A stretch of 51,256 bases of DNA from DATJGS01 sp035494735 (lineage in GTDB: Bacteria; Eisenbacteria; RBG-16-71-46): assembly GCA_035494735.1 (NCBI GenBank), contig DATJGS010000004.1, positions 1-51,256 on the forward strand, in the 5' to 3' direction. Positions within the stretch are counted from its first letter, which is position 1. Each line of letters opens with the position of its first letter. The position numbers and the translations under genes were made by a program. Shown here piece after piece: positions 16,102 through 26,274 of this stretch. A model generated the notes under the pieces. The model was not told where the DNA came from and did not search any database. It saw nothing but the letters and a program-made list of their open reading frames with translations.

Positions 16102-17427
16102 ATGGATGTGGGCACGCACGATTCCATGATCGACCCCGGCAGCGCGACGGCGGACTCCACCGAAAAGGCCACGATGGACGCATTGATCATCCGCGGCGGC
16201 AGGCGGCTCTCGGGCCGTGTCGAAGTGAGCGGCGCCAAGAACGCGGCGCTTCCGGTCATGGCCGCGACGCTGCTCGCGCCCGGCGTGCATACGCTGCGCA
16301 ACGTGCCGCTGCTGTCGGACACGCGCACGATGGCCAGCGTGCTCGAGCGGCTCGGGGCGCGCGTCGAGTTCCGCGGCCACGCCTGCAAGATCGACACGTC
16401 GAACGTCTCGAGCGTGGAGGCGCCGTACGACCTGGTGCGCACCATGCGCGCGAGCGTGTACGTGCTCGGACCGCTGCTCGCGCGCTTCGGCGCGGCGCGC
16501 GTCTCGCTTCCAGGCGGCTGCGCGTGGGGCCCGCGGCCCGTCAACCTGCACCTCGACGGGCTGAACGCGATGAACGCGCAGCTCGAGATCGACCACGGCT
16601 ACATCGTGGGCAAGGACGTGCGCCTGCGCGGCGCCCAGGTCAACTTCGACGTCGTCTCCGTCGGCGCCACGGCGCAGCTCATGATGGCGGCCGTGCTGGC
16701 CGAGGGCACGACGACGCTCGACAACGTCGCGATCGAGCCCGACATCACGGTGCTCGGCGAGATCCTGAGCGGCTGCGGCGCGCGCATCGAAGGCCTTGGC
16801 ACCCGGCGCATCACGGTCCACGGCGTGCGCGAACTGCGCCCCATCGACACCACGATCATCCCCGACCGCATCGAGGCCGCGACGCTGCTGGCCGCGGTCG
16901 GCATCACCGGCGGCAGCGTCACGCTGGAACGCTGCGAAGCCGGTCACATGGCCGCGGCCATGCACAAGCTGGAGGAGATGGGCTGCGAGATCCTGCCGGG
17001 CAACGGCGAGGTCACGATCAGCGGCCCGTCACGGCCTTCGGCGGTCGACGTCACGACCGCGCCGTTCCCGGGATTCCCGACGGACATGCAGGCGCAGATG
17101 ATGGCCCTGTGCGCCGTCGCCGACGGGACGAGCGTCATCACCGACACCATCTATCTGGATCGCTTCACGCACGTGCCCGAGCTGCAGCGCCTCGGCGCGC
17201 AGATCGAGCTGAAGAACAACAGCGCCGTCATCCGCGGCGTCGAGCGGCTGCAGGGCGCGCCGGTGATGGCCACCGACATCCGCGCCAGCGCGGCGCTCGT
17301 CCTCGCCGCGCTCGTGGCCGAGGGGGAGACGCGCATCTCGCGCATCTACCACTTGGATCGCGGCTACGAGCAGCTCGAGACGAAGCTGCGCGGTCTCGGC
17401 GCCGACGTGGAGCGCATTCAGGAGTAG
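16102..17427 (+). CDS. murA: UDP-N-acetylglucosamine 1-carboxyvinyltransferase
   Basis: 441 aa. First committed step of peptidoglycan synthesis: transfers enolpyruvate from PEP to UDP-GlcNAc in the cytoplasm. The catalytic Cys is at about residue 140 in LPGGCAWGPRPVNLHL, so it is the fosfomycin-sensitive Cys type. Other landmarks are SGAKNAALPVMAATLL with the PEP-binding Lys/Asn and PGFPTDMQAQMMAL. Compared with standard MurA it has about 24 extra N-terminal residues; the inner ATG 16174 (MDALIIRGGRRLSG) matches the usual start. ATG 16102 has AAGGA 8 nt upstream. Either could be used. Confidence 0.97.
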   Translation: MDVGTHDSMIDPGSATADSTEKATMDALIIRGGRRLSGRVEVSGAKNAALPVMAATLLAPGVHTLRNVPLLSDTRTMASVLERLGARVEFRGHACKIDTSNVSSVEAPYDLVRTMRASVYVLGPLLARFGAARVSLPGGCAWGPRPVNLHLDGLNAMNAQLEIDHGYIVGKDVRLRGAQVNFDVVSVGATAQLMMAAVLAEGTTTLDNVAIEPDITVLGEILSGCGARIEGLGTRRITVHGVRELRPIDTTIIPDRIEAATLLAAVGITGGSVTLERCEAGHMAAAMHKLEEMGCEILPGNGEVTISGPSRPSAVDVTTAPFPGFPTDMQAQMMALCAVADGTSVITDTIYLDRFTHVPELQRLGAQIELKNNSAVIRGVERLQGAPVMATDIRASAALVLAALVAEGETRISRIYHLDRGYEQLETKLRGLGADVERIQE

Positions 17428-17442
17428 TCGACCCGCGCGCCC

Positions 17443-18081
17443 ATGCCCCCGCCCTTCGCGCGCCCGCCGCGTGGACCCGAGAAGCGCTACGACCGCGCGT
17501 ACTTCGAGCACTGGTACCGGCGCGCGGACTCGCGCATCCACGTGCGTTCGGCCGTGGAGCGCAAGGTGGCGATCGCGCTCGCGTCCGCGGAGTACCTGCT
17601 CGGGCGTCGTGTGCGCGACGTGCTCGACGTCGGCTGCGGCGAGGCGCCGTGGCGCGCGATCCTCAAGCGGCTGCGCCCCGGGCTGCGCTACCAGGGCGTG
17701 GACGGCAGCCCGTATGCAGTGCAGCGCTTCGGGCGCTCCCGGCAGATCGTGCTCGGTCGCTTCGGAGCCCTCGAACAGCTCGAATTGCGCGGCCCGTACG
17801 ACCTCGTCGTGGTGAGCGACATGCTGCACTACGTGCCGACCGCGGAGGCGCGCCGTGGCCTTGCCGCCGTGTCGCGGCTGATGGCGGGCGTCGCGTGGAT
17901 CGAAGTGTTCACCTCGGCGGATTCGTTCACCGGGGATCACCGCGAATTCCAGCGGCGCTCGCCGGCCCAGTATCGCCGGCTGTTCCGCGAGGCCGGGCTC
18001 GTGCATTGCGGAAACTACGCGTTCGTCGGTGAGCGCCTCGCGCACACGCTGACGGCGTTCGAGCAGGGCCAGCGAACCTGA
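17443..18081 (+). CDS. class I SAM-dependent methyltransferase
   Basis: 212 aa. Rossmann-type methyltransferase: motif I VLDVGCGEAPWRAIL (about 63-77), acidic residue of motif II in YQGVDGSPYAV, and the post-motif LVVVSDMLHYVP. The N-terminal KRYDRAYFEHWYRR is common in methyltransferases found beside cell-envelope or small-molecule genes. Substrate unknown. It begins 15 nt after murA and probably shares its mRNA. No strong ribosome site is visible. Confidence 0.8.
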   Translation: MPPPFARPPRGPEKRYDRAYFEHWYRRADSRIHVRSAVERKVAIALASAEYLLGRRVRDVLDVGCGEAPWRAILKRLRPGLRYQGVDGSPYAVQRFGRSRQIVLGRFGALEQLELRGPYDLVVVSDMLHYVPTAEARRGLAAVSRLMAGVAWIEVFTSADSFTGDHREFQRRSPAQYRRLFREAGLVHCGNYAFVGERLAHTLTAFEQGQRT

Positions 18082-18095
18082 GGGCGCTGGCGCCG

Positions 18096-18155
18096 GCCTG
18101 AGCGACGCGGCGCCGGACCGAGCCGCGGCCCCCAGCCTGAGCTGCGCGGCGCCGG
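18096..18155 (+). repeat. imperfect direct repeat in a convergent gap
   Basis: A 21-nt unit beginning GCCTGAGC and ending CGCGGCGCCGG occurs at 18096-18116 and 18135-18155, with two mismatches. Confidence 0.6.
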
Positions 18156-18182
18156 CGCCGGCCGCGCGCCGCGTGCAAACGA

Positions 18183-18215
18183 ACGCGCGGGCGACCAGCG
18201 TCGTCGCCCGCGCGT
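18183..18215. terminator. bidirectional terminator-like hairpin
   Basis: ACGCGCGGGCGAC (18183-18195) pairs perfectly with GTCGCCCGCGCGT (18203-18215), giving a 13-bp stem with a 7-nt loop. It sits between two converging genes. On the minus strand it is followed by TCGTTTGC, a weak T-rich end. Confidence 0.55.
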
Positions 18216-18257
18216 GACTCTGACGCCCCGCGGCCTCGGCGGGCGCGGTTCGTCGCG

Positions 18258-19448
18258 CTAGTAGCCCAGGTGCACGTACGCCTGGACCTCGTTCGTCTTC
18301 GGTCCGTCGATGTCGTCCGACACGTGCGACCACTCGAGGCCGAGCCGCGCGTTCGGGTTCGCGTACCAGTTCACGCCGCCGACGATCGACTGGTCGGTCT
18401 CCTTGACCAGGCTCATGAACTTCGGCAACTGCCGTTGTTCGTAGCGCGCGGTCAGCAGCCACTTCGAGTCCTTGTCCAGGAACACGAGCCCCTCGAGCAG
18501 CGCCGTTTCGATCTTGTCGCGCGCACCGTTCGTCAGGTTCTCGGGATCGAACAGCGTTTCATCGGCCTTGTCGAACTTCTCGTACGTGAACCCGGGGATC
18601 AGCACCCAGCGCCCGTGGTTCAGGTACGCGCTCAGCTCGGCCTGGGTGTGGAGCGACGAGCTGGTCGTCGTGTCGCGCGGGTCCTGCCGGTCGAGGACCA
18701 CGCGGGCCGTCACCAGCTGGCCTTTGAAATCGCGCATCAGCCACGCATACGTGTTCTCGAGCCGGTTCAGCGAGCGATCCGTGCTCTTGCCTTGCGTCCG
18801 CGAGCTGTTGCCGAGCCCGAGCGCGTAAGTCCACGCGCTCTTCGTCCCGTTCAGCTCGAAGCCCTCGGCGCCGAGCGTGACGGGGGACAGATAGTGCGAC
18901 CACGTCGTGCGGCGCGAGTCGGAGAGATAGGGAATCTCCTGGTCGTAGATGCCGAGTTTCACGTTCAGCGCGCCGTCCTTGGCCACGTCGTCGAACATGA
19001 CGAACGCCATGCCGCTGTTCAGCGGGCCGTCCACGCCTTCGAAGTTGTTGTCGAAGTGGAACGTGATCTCGGGCGCCAGCGTGCCGGCGGTATGGAACTC
19101 CACCGTGTTCTGGACGAACTCGCTGGCGGACGTGGTCTGGCGCTTGCCGGCCGCGCTGTCGAACGCGTCCGTGCTGAAATAGTCGACGCCGACGCTGGCC
19201 ACGAGCGACAGTGGGAACTCCTTGTCTTCCCACGGCGACGTGCCCTTGGCCGCGGGCATGCGATAGCCGTTCTGGCGGAACGCCATTCCGAACGAATTGA
19301 GGCGTGGGAACGCCATGTGGCACGTGGTGCACGCCACGCCGTACTTGCGCGCGAACAACGGCAGACCGTTCGAGGGGCGGGGCAGGATGCCTTGGATGAC
19401 GAGAGTCAGCAGGGGTGCGACGAGGAGAATCATTCTCAACAGCCGCAT
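18258..19448 (-). CDS. outer-membrane beta-barrel-like protein with one heme c motif
   Basis: 396 aa. Signal peptide, then ARKYGVACTTCHMAFPRLN with a CxxCH heme-attachment motif (Cys40, Cys43, His44) at the very start of the mature protein. Next is FGMAFRQNGYRMP, and the rest is long amphipathic strands (GTLAPEITFHFDNNFEG, TWTYALGLGNSS-like runs) ending VQAYVHLGY with a terminal aromatic, the usual barrel signature. It resembles porin-like proteins in which a single heme caps the barrel. A role in electron transfer or substrate-linked oxidation is inference. Strong ribosome site AGGAGGT before the ATG. No other cytochrome gene is nearby. Confidence 0.65.
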   Translation of the reverse strand: MRLLRMILLVAPLLTLVIQGILPRPSNGLPLFARKYGVACTTCHMAFPRLNSFGMAFRQNGYRMPAAKGTSPWEDKEFPLSLVASVGVDYFSTDAFDSAAGKRQTTSASEFVQNTVEFHTAGTLAPEITFHFDNNFEGVDGPLNSGMAFVMFDDVAKDGALNVKLGIYDQEIPYLSDSRRTTWSHYLSPVTLGAEGFELNGTKSAWTYALGLGNSSRTQGKSTDRSLNRLENTYAWLMRDFKGQLVTARVVLDRQDPRDTTTSSSLHTQAELSAYLNHGRWVLIPGFTYEKFDKADETLFDPENLTNGARDKIETALLEGLVFLDKDSKWLLTARYEQRQLPKFMSLVKETDQSIVGGVNWYANPNARLGLEWSHVSDDIDGPKTNEVQAYVHLGY

Positions 19449-19744
19449 AGCGTGACCTCCTGGCGGATGACACGCAGTCGGGGCGAGGCACGTAGCTTCG
19501 TCCGGTCCGGCCAAGCCGAGGAGCGAGGTCGAGCGGTATCCCGCTGCGTTCTCTCCCGACGCGGCATTCGTCGGAGCGGGACACTAACACCGATCGCGCG
19601 CCGCGCGTATGAGTCACGACGGGCGGGCGACCGCGGTGTGCTCCGACCGCTGTGCTCAACGCTCGCGAATGCGGCGGGGGACACTGTGTCGCGCTCGACG
19701 GCGACGGCGCCGGACGACTTGCGGTGGCGCGTGCGGCGAAGGGC

Positions 19745-21187
19745 CTACGGCGCGGCGCGCGGCGGGCTCACGCGGTCCAGGAACAGCAGCGCGTCGTACT
19801 GCTCGCGCGGCACCCACGACTCGATGTCCGTGCCGTACGCGTACGCCGCCGTGGCGTGACGCATCCACGCCGTCGCCGGAATTTCGGGCGCGTGCGCCAG
19901 GTCGACGAGCAGCGTGCGCGCGCCGGCGCCGGCCATGATCGCCTCGGCGCTTCCCGGCCTGGGCTCGGCCACGGTGTACGGTCGCCCGGCGAGCGTAACG
20001 GCCTGACCCGACCCCATGAATGCACCGACGGCCAGTACGTCCGCGCGTCGTTCGGCGGCCAGCCAGCTGCCCAGGTTCCGCGTCGCCGTGGGCACGGCGC
20101 GTTCGGGCGCGAGGCGCACCTCCGAATTGTTCGCCCATACCACGACGCGCCGTCCCGGATACACGACGTCGAGCTGGTATTCGAGATTGCGCGCCATGTA
20201 CTCGCTGCGATCGAGCGCGCGCCGCGTCGGCGACTCGGCGTCCGACGTCATTTCGTACGCGCGCGCCGAGCACCACGCGGTGCGCCAGGCCATCTTCGTG
20301 ATCTCCTGGTCGTCGAGGTGGGCCGTGGCCAGGTCGGCGGCGTGCGCACGCAGCCAGTCGGCGAGTGAGTCGTATCGCGCCACGAGGTGGGCGCGCTCGC
20401 GGGCCAGCCACGCGTCGCGCTCGCCGGCGGTGCGCATCGCGCGCTGCGTGGCCGCGAGCGCGAGCAGCCAGTCCTGCGTCTGGTCGGCGAACACGCCGTC
20501 CACCGGCCCGATCGCCTCGCCGAAGAACGCGGACTGCTCCTGCGTCGCCGTGCCGCTCGGCAGCACGTCGAATCCGGCCAGAACCAGCGGATGCCCGGTA
20601 TGCCGGGTGGCCTGCACGTAGCGGAACAGTTCGAGCGCTTCCTGCGTGGCGAACGTGCGGCTCGCGCAGTGCCACAGCAGCGTGCCGGCCGACAGCGTGT
20701 CGCCCGTTCGATAGGCGCGCCAGCACTCGAAGAAGCCGCTCTCGATCGCCACCAGGTCGAAGTCGAGCCGCTCGTGCAGGTAACGAATGAGCCGCACCTT
20801 CACGCGGCTGAACTCGCCGGTTCCGTACGTGCTCTCGCCCAGCTCCACGATGCGCTTTCCGGCGACGAGCGTGTCGAGGAACGCGAGCGAACGATCCGAC
20901 ACGGAGTCGGGGAACGCGAGACGGTGGGCGTGCGCCGTCAGCCACGCGCTCGCGGCGCGCGTCTCGGCGGAAGGCCCCGCGCTGTCGCCGGGCATCGGCA
21001 ACGGCCGCGCGACCACGGTCGGCTGGTGCGTTTCGACGCGCGCCGGGGCGGGATCGCGCGCGGCCCGGCCGGCGGACGCCAGCAGTGCGAGCGCGACGAG
21101 CGCGGCGGGCGCGAGCGCCGCAAGCCCGGCGCGCGGCGGCGCGTGGCGCGGCGCGCGCCGCAAGCCTGGGACGTTCCCGAAACCCAT
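19745..21187 (-). CDS. erythromycin-esterase-family protein with altered active site
   Basis: 480 aa with a signal peptide or membrane anchor (about 18-45). The family fold is clear: VELGESTYGTGEFSRVKVRL at about 114-133, VAIESGFFECWRAYRTG, VLAGFDVLPSG, and VVVWANNSEVRLA at about 348-360. In EreA/EreB-type enzymes the first motif reads GE-x-x-H and the later one WAHN-x-H. Here the His positions are Tyr121, Asn353 and Glu356, so hydrolysis by the known mechanism is doubtful. Good ribosome site GGAGGAG. Could be a non-hydrolytic or differently acting relative, exported to the periplasm. Confidence 0.8.
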   Translation of the reverse strand: MGFGNVPGLRRAPRHAPPRAGLAALAPAALVALALLASAGRAARDPAPARVETHQPTVVARPLPMPGDSAGPSAETRAASAWLTAHAHRLAFPDSVSDRSLAFLDTLVAGKRIVELGESTYGTGEFSRVKVRLIRYLHERLDFDLVAIESGFFECWRAYRTGDTLSAGTLLWHCASRTFATQEALELFRYVQATRHTGHPLVLAGFDVLPSGTATQEQSAFFGEAIGPVDGVFADQTQDWLLALAATQRAMRTAGERDAWLARERAHLVARYDSLADWLRAHAADLATAHLDDQEITKMAWRTAWCSARAYEMTSDAESPTRRALDRSEYMARNLEYQLDVVYPGRRVVVWANNSEVRLAPERAVPTATRNLGSWLAAERRADVLAVGAFMGSGQAVTLAGRPYTVAEPRPGSAEAIMAGAGARTLLVDLAHAPEIPATAWMRHATAAYAYGTDIESWVPREQYDALLFLDRVSPPRAAP

Positions 21188-21242
21188 CTCTCCTCCGTGA
21201 GCGGCTCGACGAGCGCGCACCATAGCGCGTGGCGGGTTCGAG

Positions 21243-21248
21243 TACCAT
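21243..21248 (+). promoter_or_regulatory. -10-like box before selB
   Basis: TACCAT lies 6 nt before the selB ATG with no Shine-Dalgarno; fits a leaderless start. Confidence 0.35.
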
Positions 21249-21254
21249 GCGCGC

Positions 21255-23216
<1,962 letters not shown>

Positions 23217-23415
23217 CGCGGCACCGCCCCAAGCCCCGGACTCGCCCCATGGGCCAGAATGGCCCACACCCGCCCTCGCGATCGGGACTCCTGCGTCAAG
23301 TCGGGGCCGAATCCGCCGAGACCTCAGGGTGAACCATCCGAACGTTTCGGCGAGGAGGCGGGCCTCCGCCTCGTCCGTCGCCGGCGTGATCCTCGTGGAT
23401 TCCCGGAGATCCGAC

Positions 23416-26259
23416 GTGAAGCTCTCGCTGCGCGCCCGCTTCTCGATTCTGGCCTTCACGACGTCCGTGCTGGTCGCGGCCCTCCTGATCGTCGGCCTGG
23501 GCGCGTACCGGCGACTGAACGCCGGACTCGCCGACCTCGACGCCGGAATGCACGTCACGGTGCTCGCCGAGCGGCTCGTACGCAGCGTCGATTCCCAGGT
23601 CAAGGAATACGGCGACGTCGCGAACGGCGAGGACCGCCAGGCCACCGCGAACCTCGCGCGCCTCGACCTGGAGTCGCGCGCGACGCTGAAGGCGTGGCAG
23701 GCGCATCTCGCGAGCATCCCCGCGGACATGGGGCGCGAGGCGCAGGTGGCTTCGTATCGCGAAGTCGAGGCCCAGTACGCGTCGTTTCGCGCGACCGGCG
23801 ATCGCGTCGTGCGCCTGGCTCATGAGGGGCGGCGCAGCGAGGCGTTCGACGTGATCGAGAGCGAACTGGACCAGATCTCGGCGGGAACGCTGGGGCAGAA
23901 CGTCGCCCAGTTCGTCACGAGTCAGGAGTCGCGACTCGCCGAGGACGTGCGCGCCGTGCGCACCGAGGTCGTCCGCATCGGCTTCGGCCTGGGCATCGCG
24001 ATGCTGTTGCTGCTCGTCGTCAGCCTGATCGTGCCCGTGCTGCTCGGTCGTCAGGTCCTGACGCCCATCCACGACCTGGAGATCGCCGCACGGCAGGTCG
24101 CGGCCGGGATCCTCGAGGTCACGGTTCCCGTGCGCTCGACCGACGAACTCGGGGGACTTGCGCACACGTTCAACGGGATGGTGCTCGGCCTCCACCACGG
24201 ACAGCAGGAGATGGTGAGAGCGAACGATGCGCTGCGCGCGGCGCGCGACATCGCGGAATCGGCGAGTCGCGCGAAGAGCGAGTTCCTCGCGAACATGAGC
24301 CACGAGATCCGCACGCCGCTGAACGGCCTGCTCGGCATGACCGAACTCGCGCTCGACACCGAGCTGGAAGCGGAGACGCGCGAGTACCTGACGACGGCGC
24401 ACACGTCGGCGGAGGGACTGCTCGAGGTCATCAACGACATCCTCGACTTCTCGAAGATCGAGGCCGGCCATCTGGAGCTGGACGTGCGGCCTTTCGACCT
24501 GCGCGGCGGCCTCGAGCGCGTCGGCAAGACGCTGGCCCTGCGCGCGCACCAGAAGTCGCTCGAGCTGGCCTGCCAGGTTCACGAGGACGTGCCCGAGCAA
24601 GTCGTAGGCGACGAGGCGCGCCTGCGCCAGGTGCTGGTCAACCTCATCGGCAACGCCGTCAAGTTCACGGAGAGCGGTGAAATCGTCCTCGCGGCCGATC
24701 ACGTCTCCGAGACCCCGACGCACACGCGCGTGAAGTTCCAGGTCACGGACACCGGCATCGGGATTCCGTCCGACAAACAGGCGATGATCTTCGACTCGTT
24801 CACCCAGGCCGACACGTCGACCACGCGCCGCTACGGCGGCACCGGGCTCGGGCTCGCCATCTCGTCGCGGCTCGTGCGCCTCATGGGCGGCCGGCTGCTC
24901 GTGGACAGCGCGCCGGGGCGCGGCAGCACGTTCTGGTTCGAGCTGGACCTGGCGCGCGTTTCCGCCCAGCCGCCGCGGCTCGATCACGAGATCCGCGGCG
25001 TGCTCGCCGGGCGGCCGGCCCTGATCGTCGACGACAACGCCACGAACCGGCGCATCCTCGAGCACATGCTGCTGCAATGGGGCGCGGAGGTGCGCGACGT
25101 CGAGAGCGGGCCTCTGGCGCTGACCGCGATGGAGATCGCGATGCGCAACGGCCACCCGTTCGCGCTCGTGCTGCTCGACGCGAACATGCCCTCGATGGAC
25201 GGCTTCGCCCTGGCCGAGGAGATCCGGCGCCGGCCGCGCCTCGCGTCGCCCAGCATCATGATGCTGAGCTCCGCGCACCGGCCGGGCGATCTGGCGCGTT
25301 GCCGCGAGCTGGGGATCGCGCTGCACCTGACCAAGCCGATCGGTCGCGCCGATCTGCGCGCCGCGATCGTGCAAGTGCTGTCCGCCTCGACCGGCGTGAA
25401 CCCGGCATCGGCCGCGGCCGCGCCTCATGGACTCGCGCTCGTCACCGGCGCCGCGGGCGGCGCGCTGCCGCCGCTCCACCTCCTCGTCGTCGAGGACAAC
25501 CCGGTGAACCAGCGCCTCGCCACGCTCCTGCTCGAGAAGCAGGGACACCGCGTCACGTCGGTGAGCGACGGCCCGGCGGCCCTCGACGCCCTCGGCCGCG
25601 AGACCTTCGACGTCGTCCTGATGGACGTGCAGATGCCGGAGATGAGCGGGCTCGAGGTCACGCGCCGCGTGCGCGCCGCCGAGAAGGGAACCGGTCGGCA
25701 CGTGCCCATCGTCGCGCTCACCGCGCGCGTCATGAGTGGAGATCGCCAGCAGTGCGCCGAGGCCGGCATGGACGCGTTCCTCGCCAAGCCGATCCGCCGC
25801 CCGGACCTGATCGCGACGCTCGAGGACATCGTGGCGCGGTTCCACGCCGAGACGCCGGCGCCGGCCACGGCCACGAAAAGGCCACTCGCCGCACACGCGC
25901 GCGCCACGGAATCGCCGTTCGACGCCGCCGAGATGATGGAACGCTTCGACGGGAGCGAGGACGTGCTGAACGAGGTGTTCACCCTGTTCCGCCAGGACAT
26001 GCCCGGTCGAATCGCGGCGCTGCACGCCGCGATCGCGAAGCAGGACGGCATGGCGCTGCAGCACGCCGCGCACAGCATCAAGGGTGCGCTCGCCACGCTC
26101 GCCGCGCATCCCGCGCGCGACGTGGCCGCCGAGCTCGAGGAGATGGGCGAGGCCCGGTCTCTGGCCGGCGTGCCCGACGCCATGGTGCGGCTCGACCGCG
26201 AACTCGCGCGACTCTCGCTCGCGCTCCACGACTTCCGCCCGCCCGCCGCCGCGGCCTAG
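23416..26259 (+). CDS. hybrid sensor histidine kinase with two receivers and HPt
   Basis: 947 aa from GTG 23416, chosen because GGAG lies 7 nt upstream and the protein then starts at the first membrane helix; GTG 23329 would add 29 residues. Domain order: helix (about 9-28), periplasmic helical sensor (to about 190), second helix, HAMP, HisKA with SHEIRTPLNG (His about 296), HATPase (NLIGNAVKFT about 408; GTGLGLAIS). Then receiver 1 (VDDNATNRR, Asp in LLDANMP), receiver 2 (VEDNPVNQR, Asp in LMDVQMPEM) and an HPt domain with HAAHSIKGAL (His about 885). A complete phosphorelay in one chain. The output regulator is not nearby. Confidence 0.93.
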   Translation: MKLSLRARFSILAFTTSVLVAALLIVGLGAYRRLNAGLADLDAGMHVTVLAERLVRSVDSQVKEYGDVANGEDRQATANLARLDLESRATLKAWQAHLASIPADMGREAQVASYREVEAQYASFRATGDRVVRLAHEGRRSEAFDVIESELDQISAGTLGQNVAQFVTSQESRLAEDVRAVRTEVVRIGFGLGIAMLLLLVVSLIVPVLLGRQVLTPIHDLEIAARQVAAGILEVTVPVRSTDELGGLAHTFNGMVLGLHHGQQEMVRANDALRAARDIAESASRAKSEFLANMSHEIRTPLNGLLGMTELALDTELEAETREYLTTAHTSAEGLLEVINDILDFSKIEAGHLELDVRPFDLRGGLERVGKTLALRAHQKSLELACQVHEDVPEQVVGDEARLRQVLVNLIGNAVKFTESGEIVLAADHVSETPTHTRVKFQVTDTGIGIPSDKQAMIFDSFTQADTSTTRRYGGTGLGLAISSRLVRLMGGRLLVDSAPGRGSTFWFELDLARVSAQPPRLDHEIRGVLAGRPALIVDDNATNRRILEHMLLQWGAEVRDVESGPLALTAMEIAMRNGHPFALVLLDANMPSMDGFALAEEIRRRPRLASPSIMMLSSAHRPGDLARCRELGIALHLTKPIGRADLRAAIVQVLSASTGVNPASAAAAPHGLALVTGAAGGALPPLHLLVVEDNPVNQRLATLLLEKQGHRVTSVSDGPAALDALGRETFDVVLMDVQMPEMSGLEVTRRVRAAEKGTGRHVPIVALTARVMSGDRQQCAEAGMDAFLAKPIRRPDLIATLEDIVARFHAETPAPATATKRPLAAHARATESPFDAAEMMERFDGSEDVLNEVFTLFRQDMPGRIAALHAAIAKQDGMALQHAAHSIKGALATLAAHPARDVAAELEEMGEARSLAGVPDAMVRLDRELARLSLALHDFRPPAAAA

Positions 26260-26274
26260 AGCCGCGCTCCCGAC

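Noticed and set aside
23329..23415. GTG 23329 as start of the hybrid kinase
   Set aside because: Only a poor ribosome site very close to it; GTG 23416 has GGAG at 7 nt and begins right at the membrane helix.
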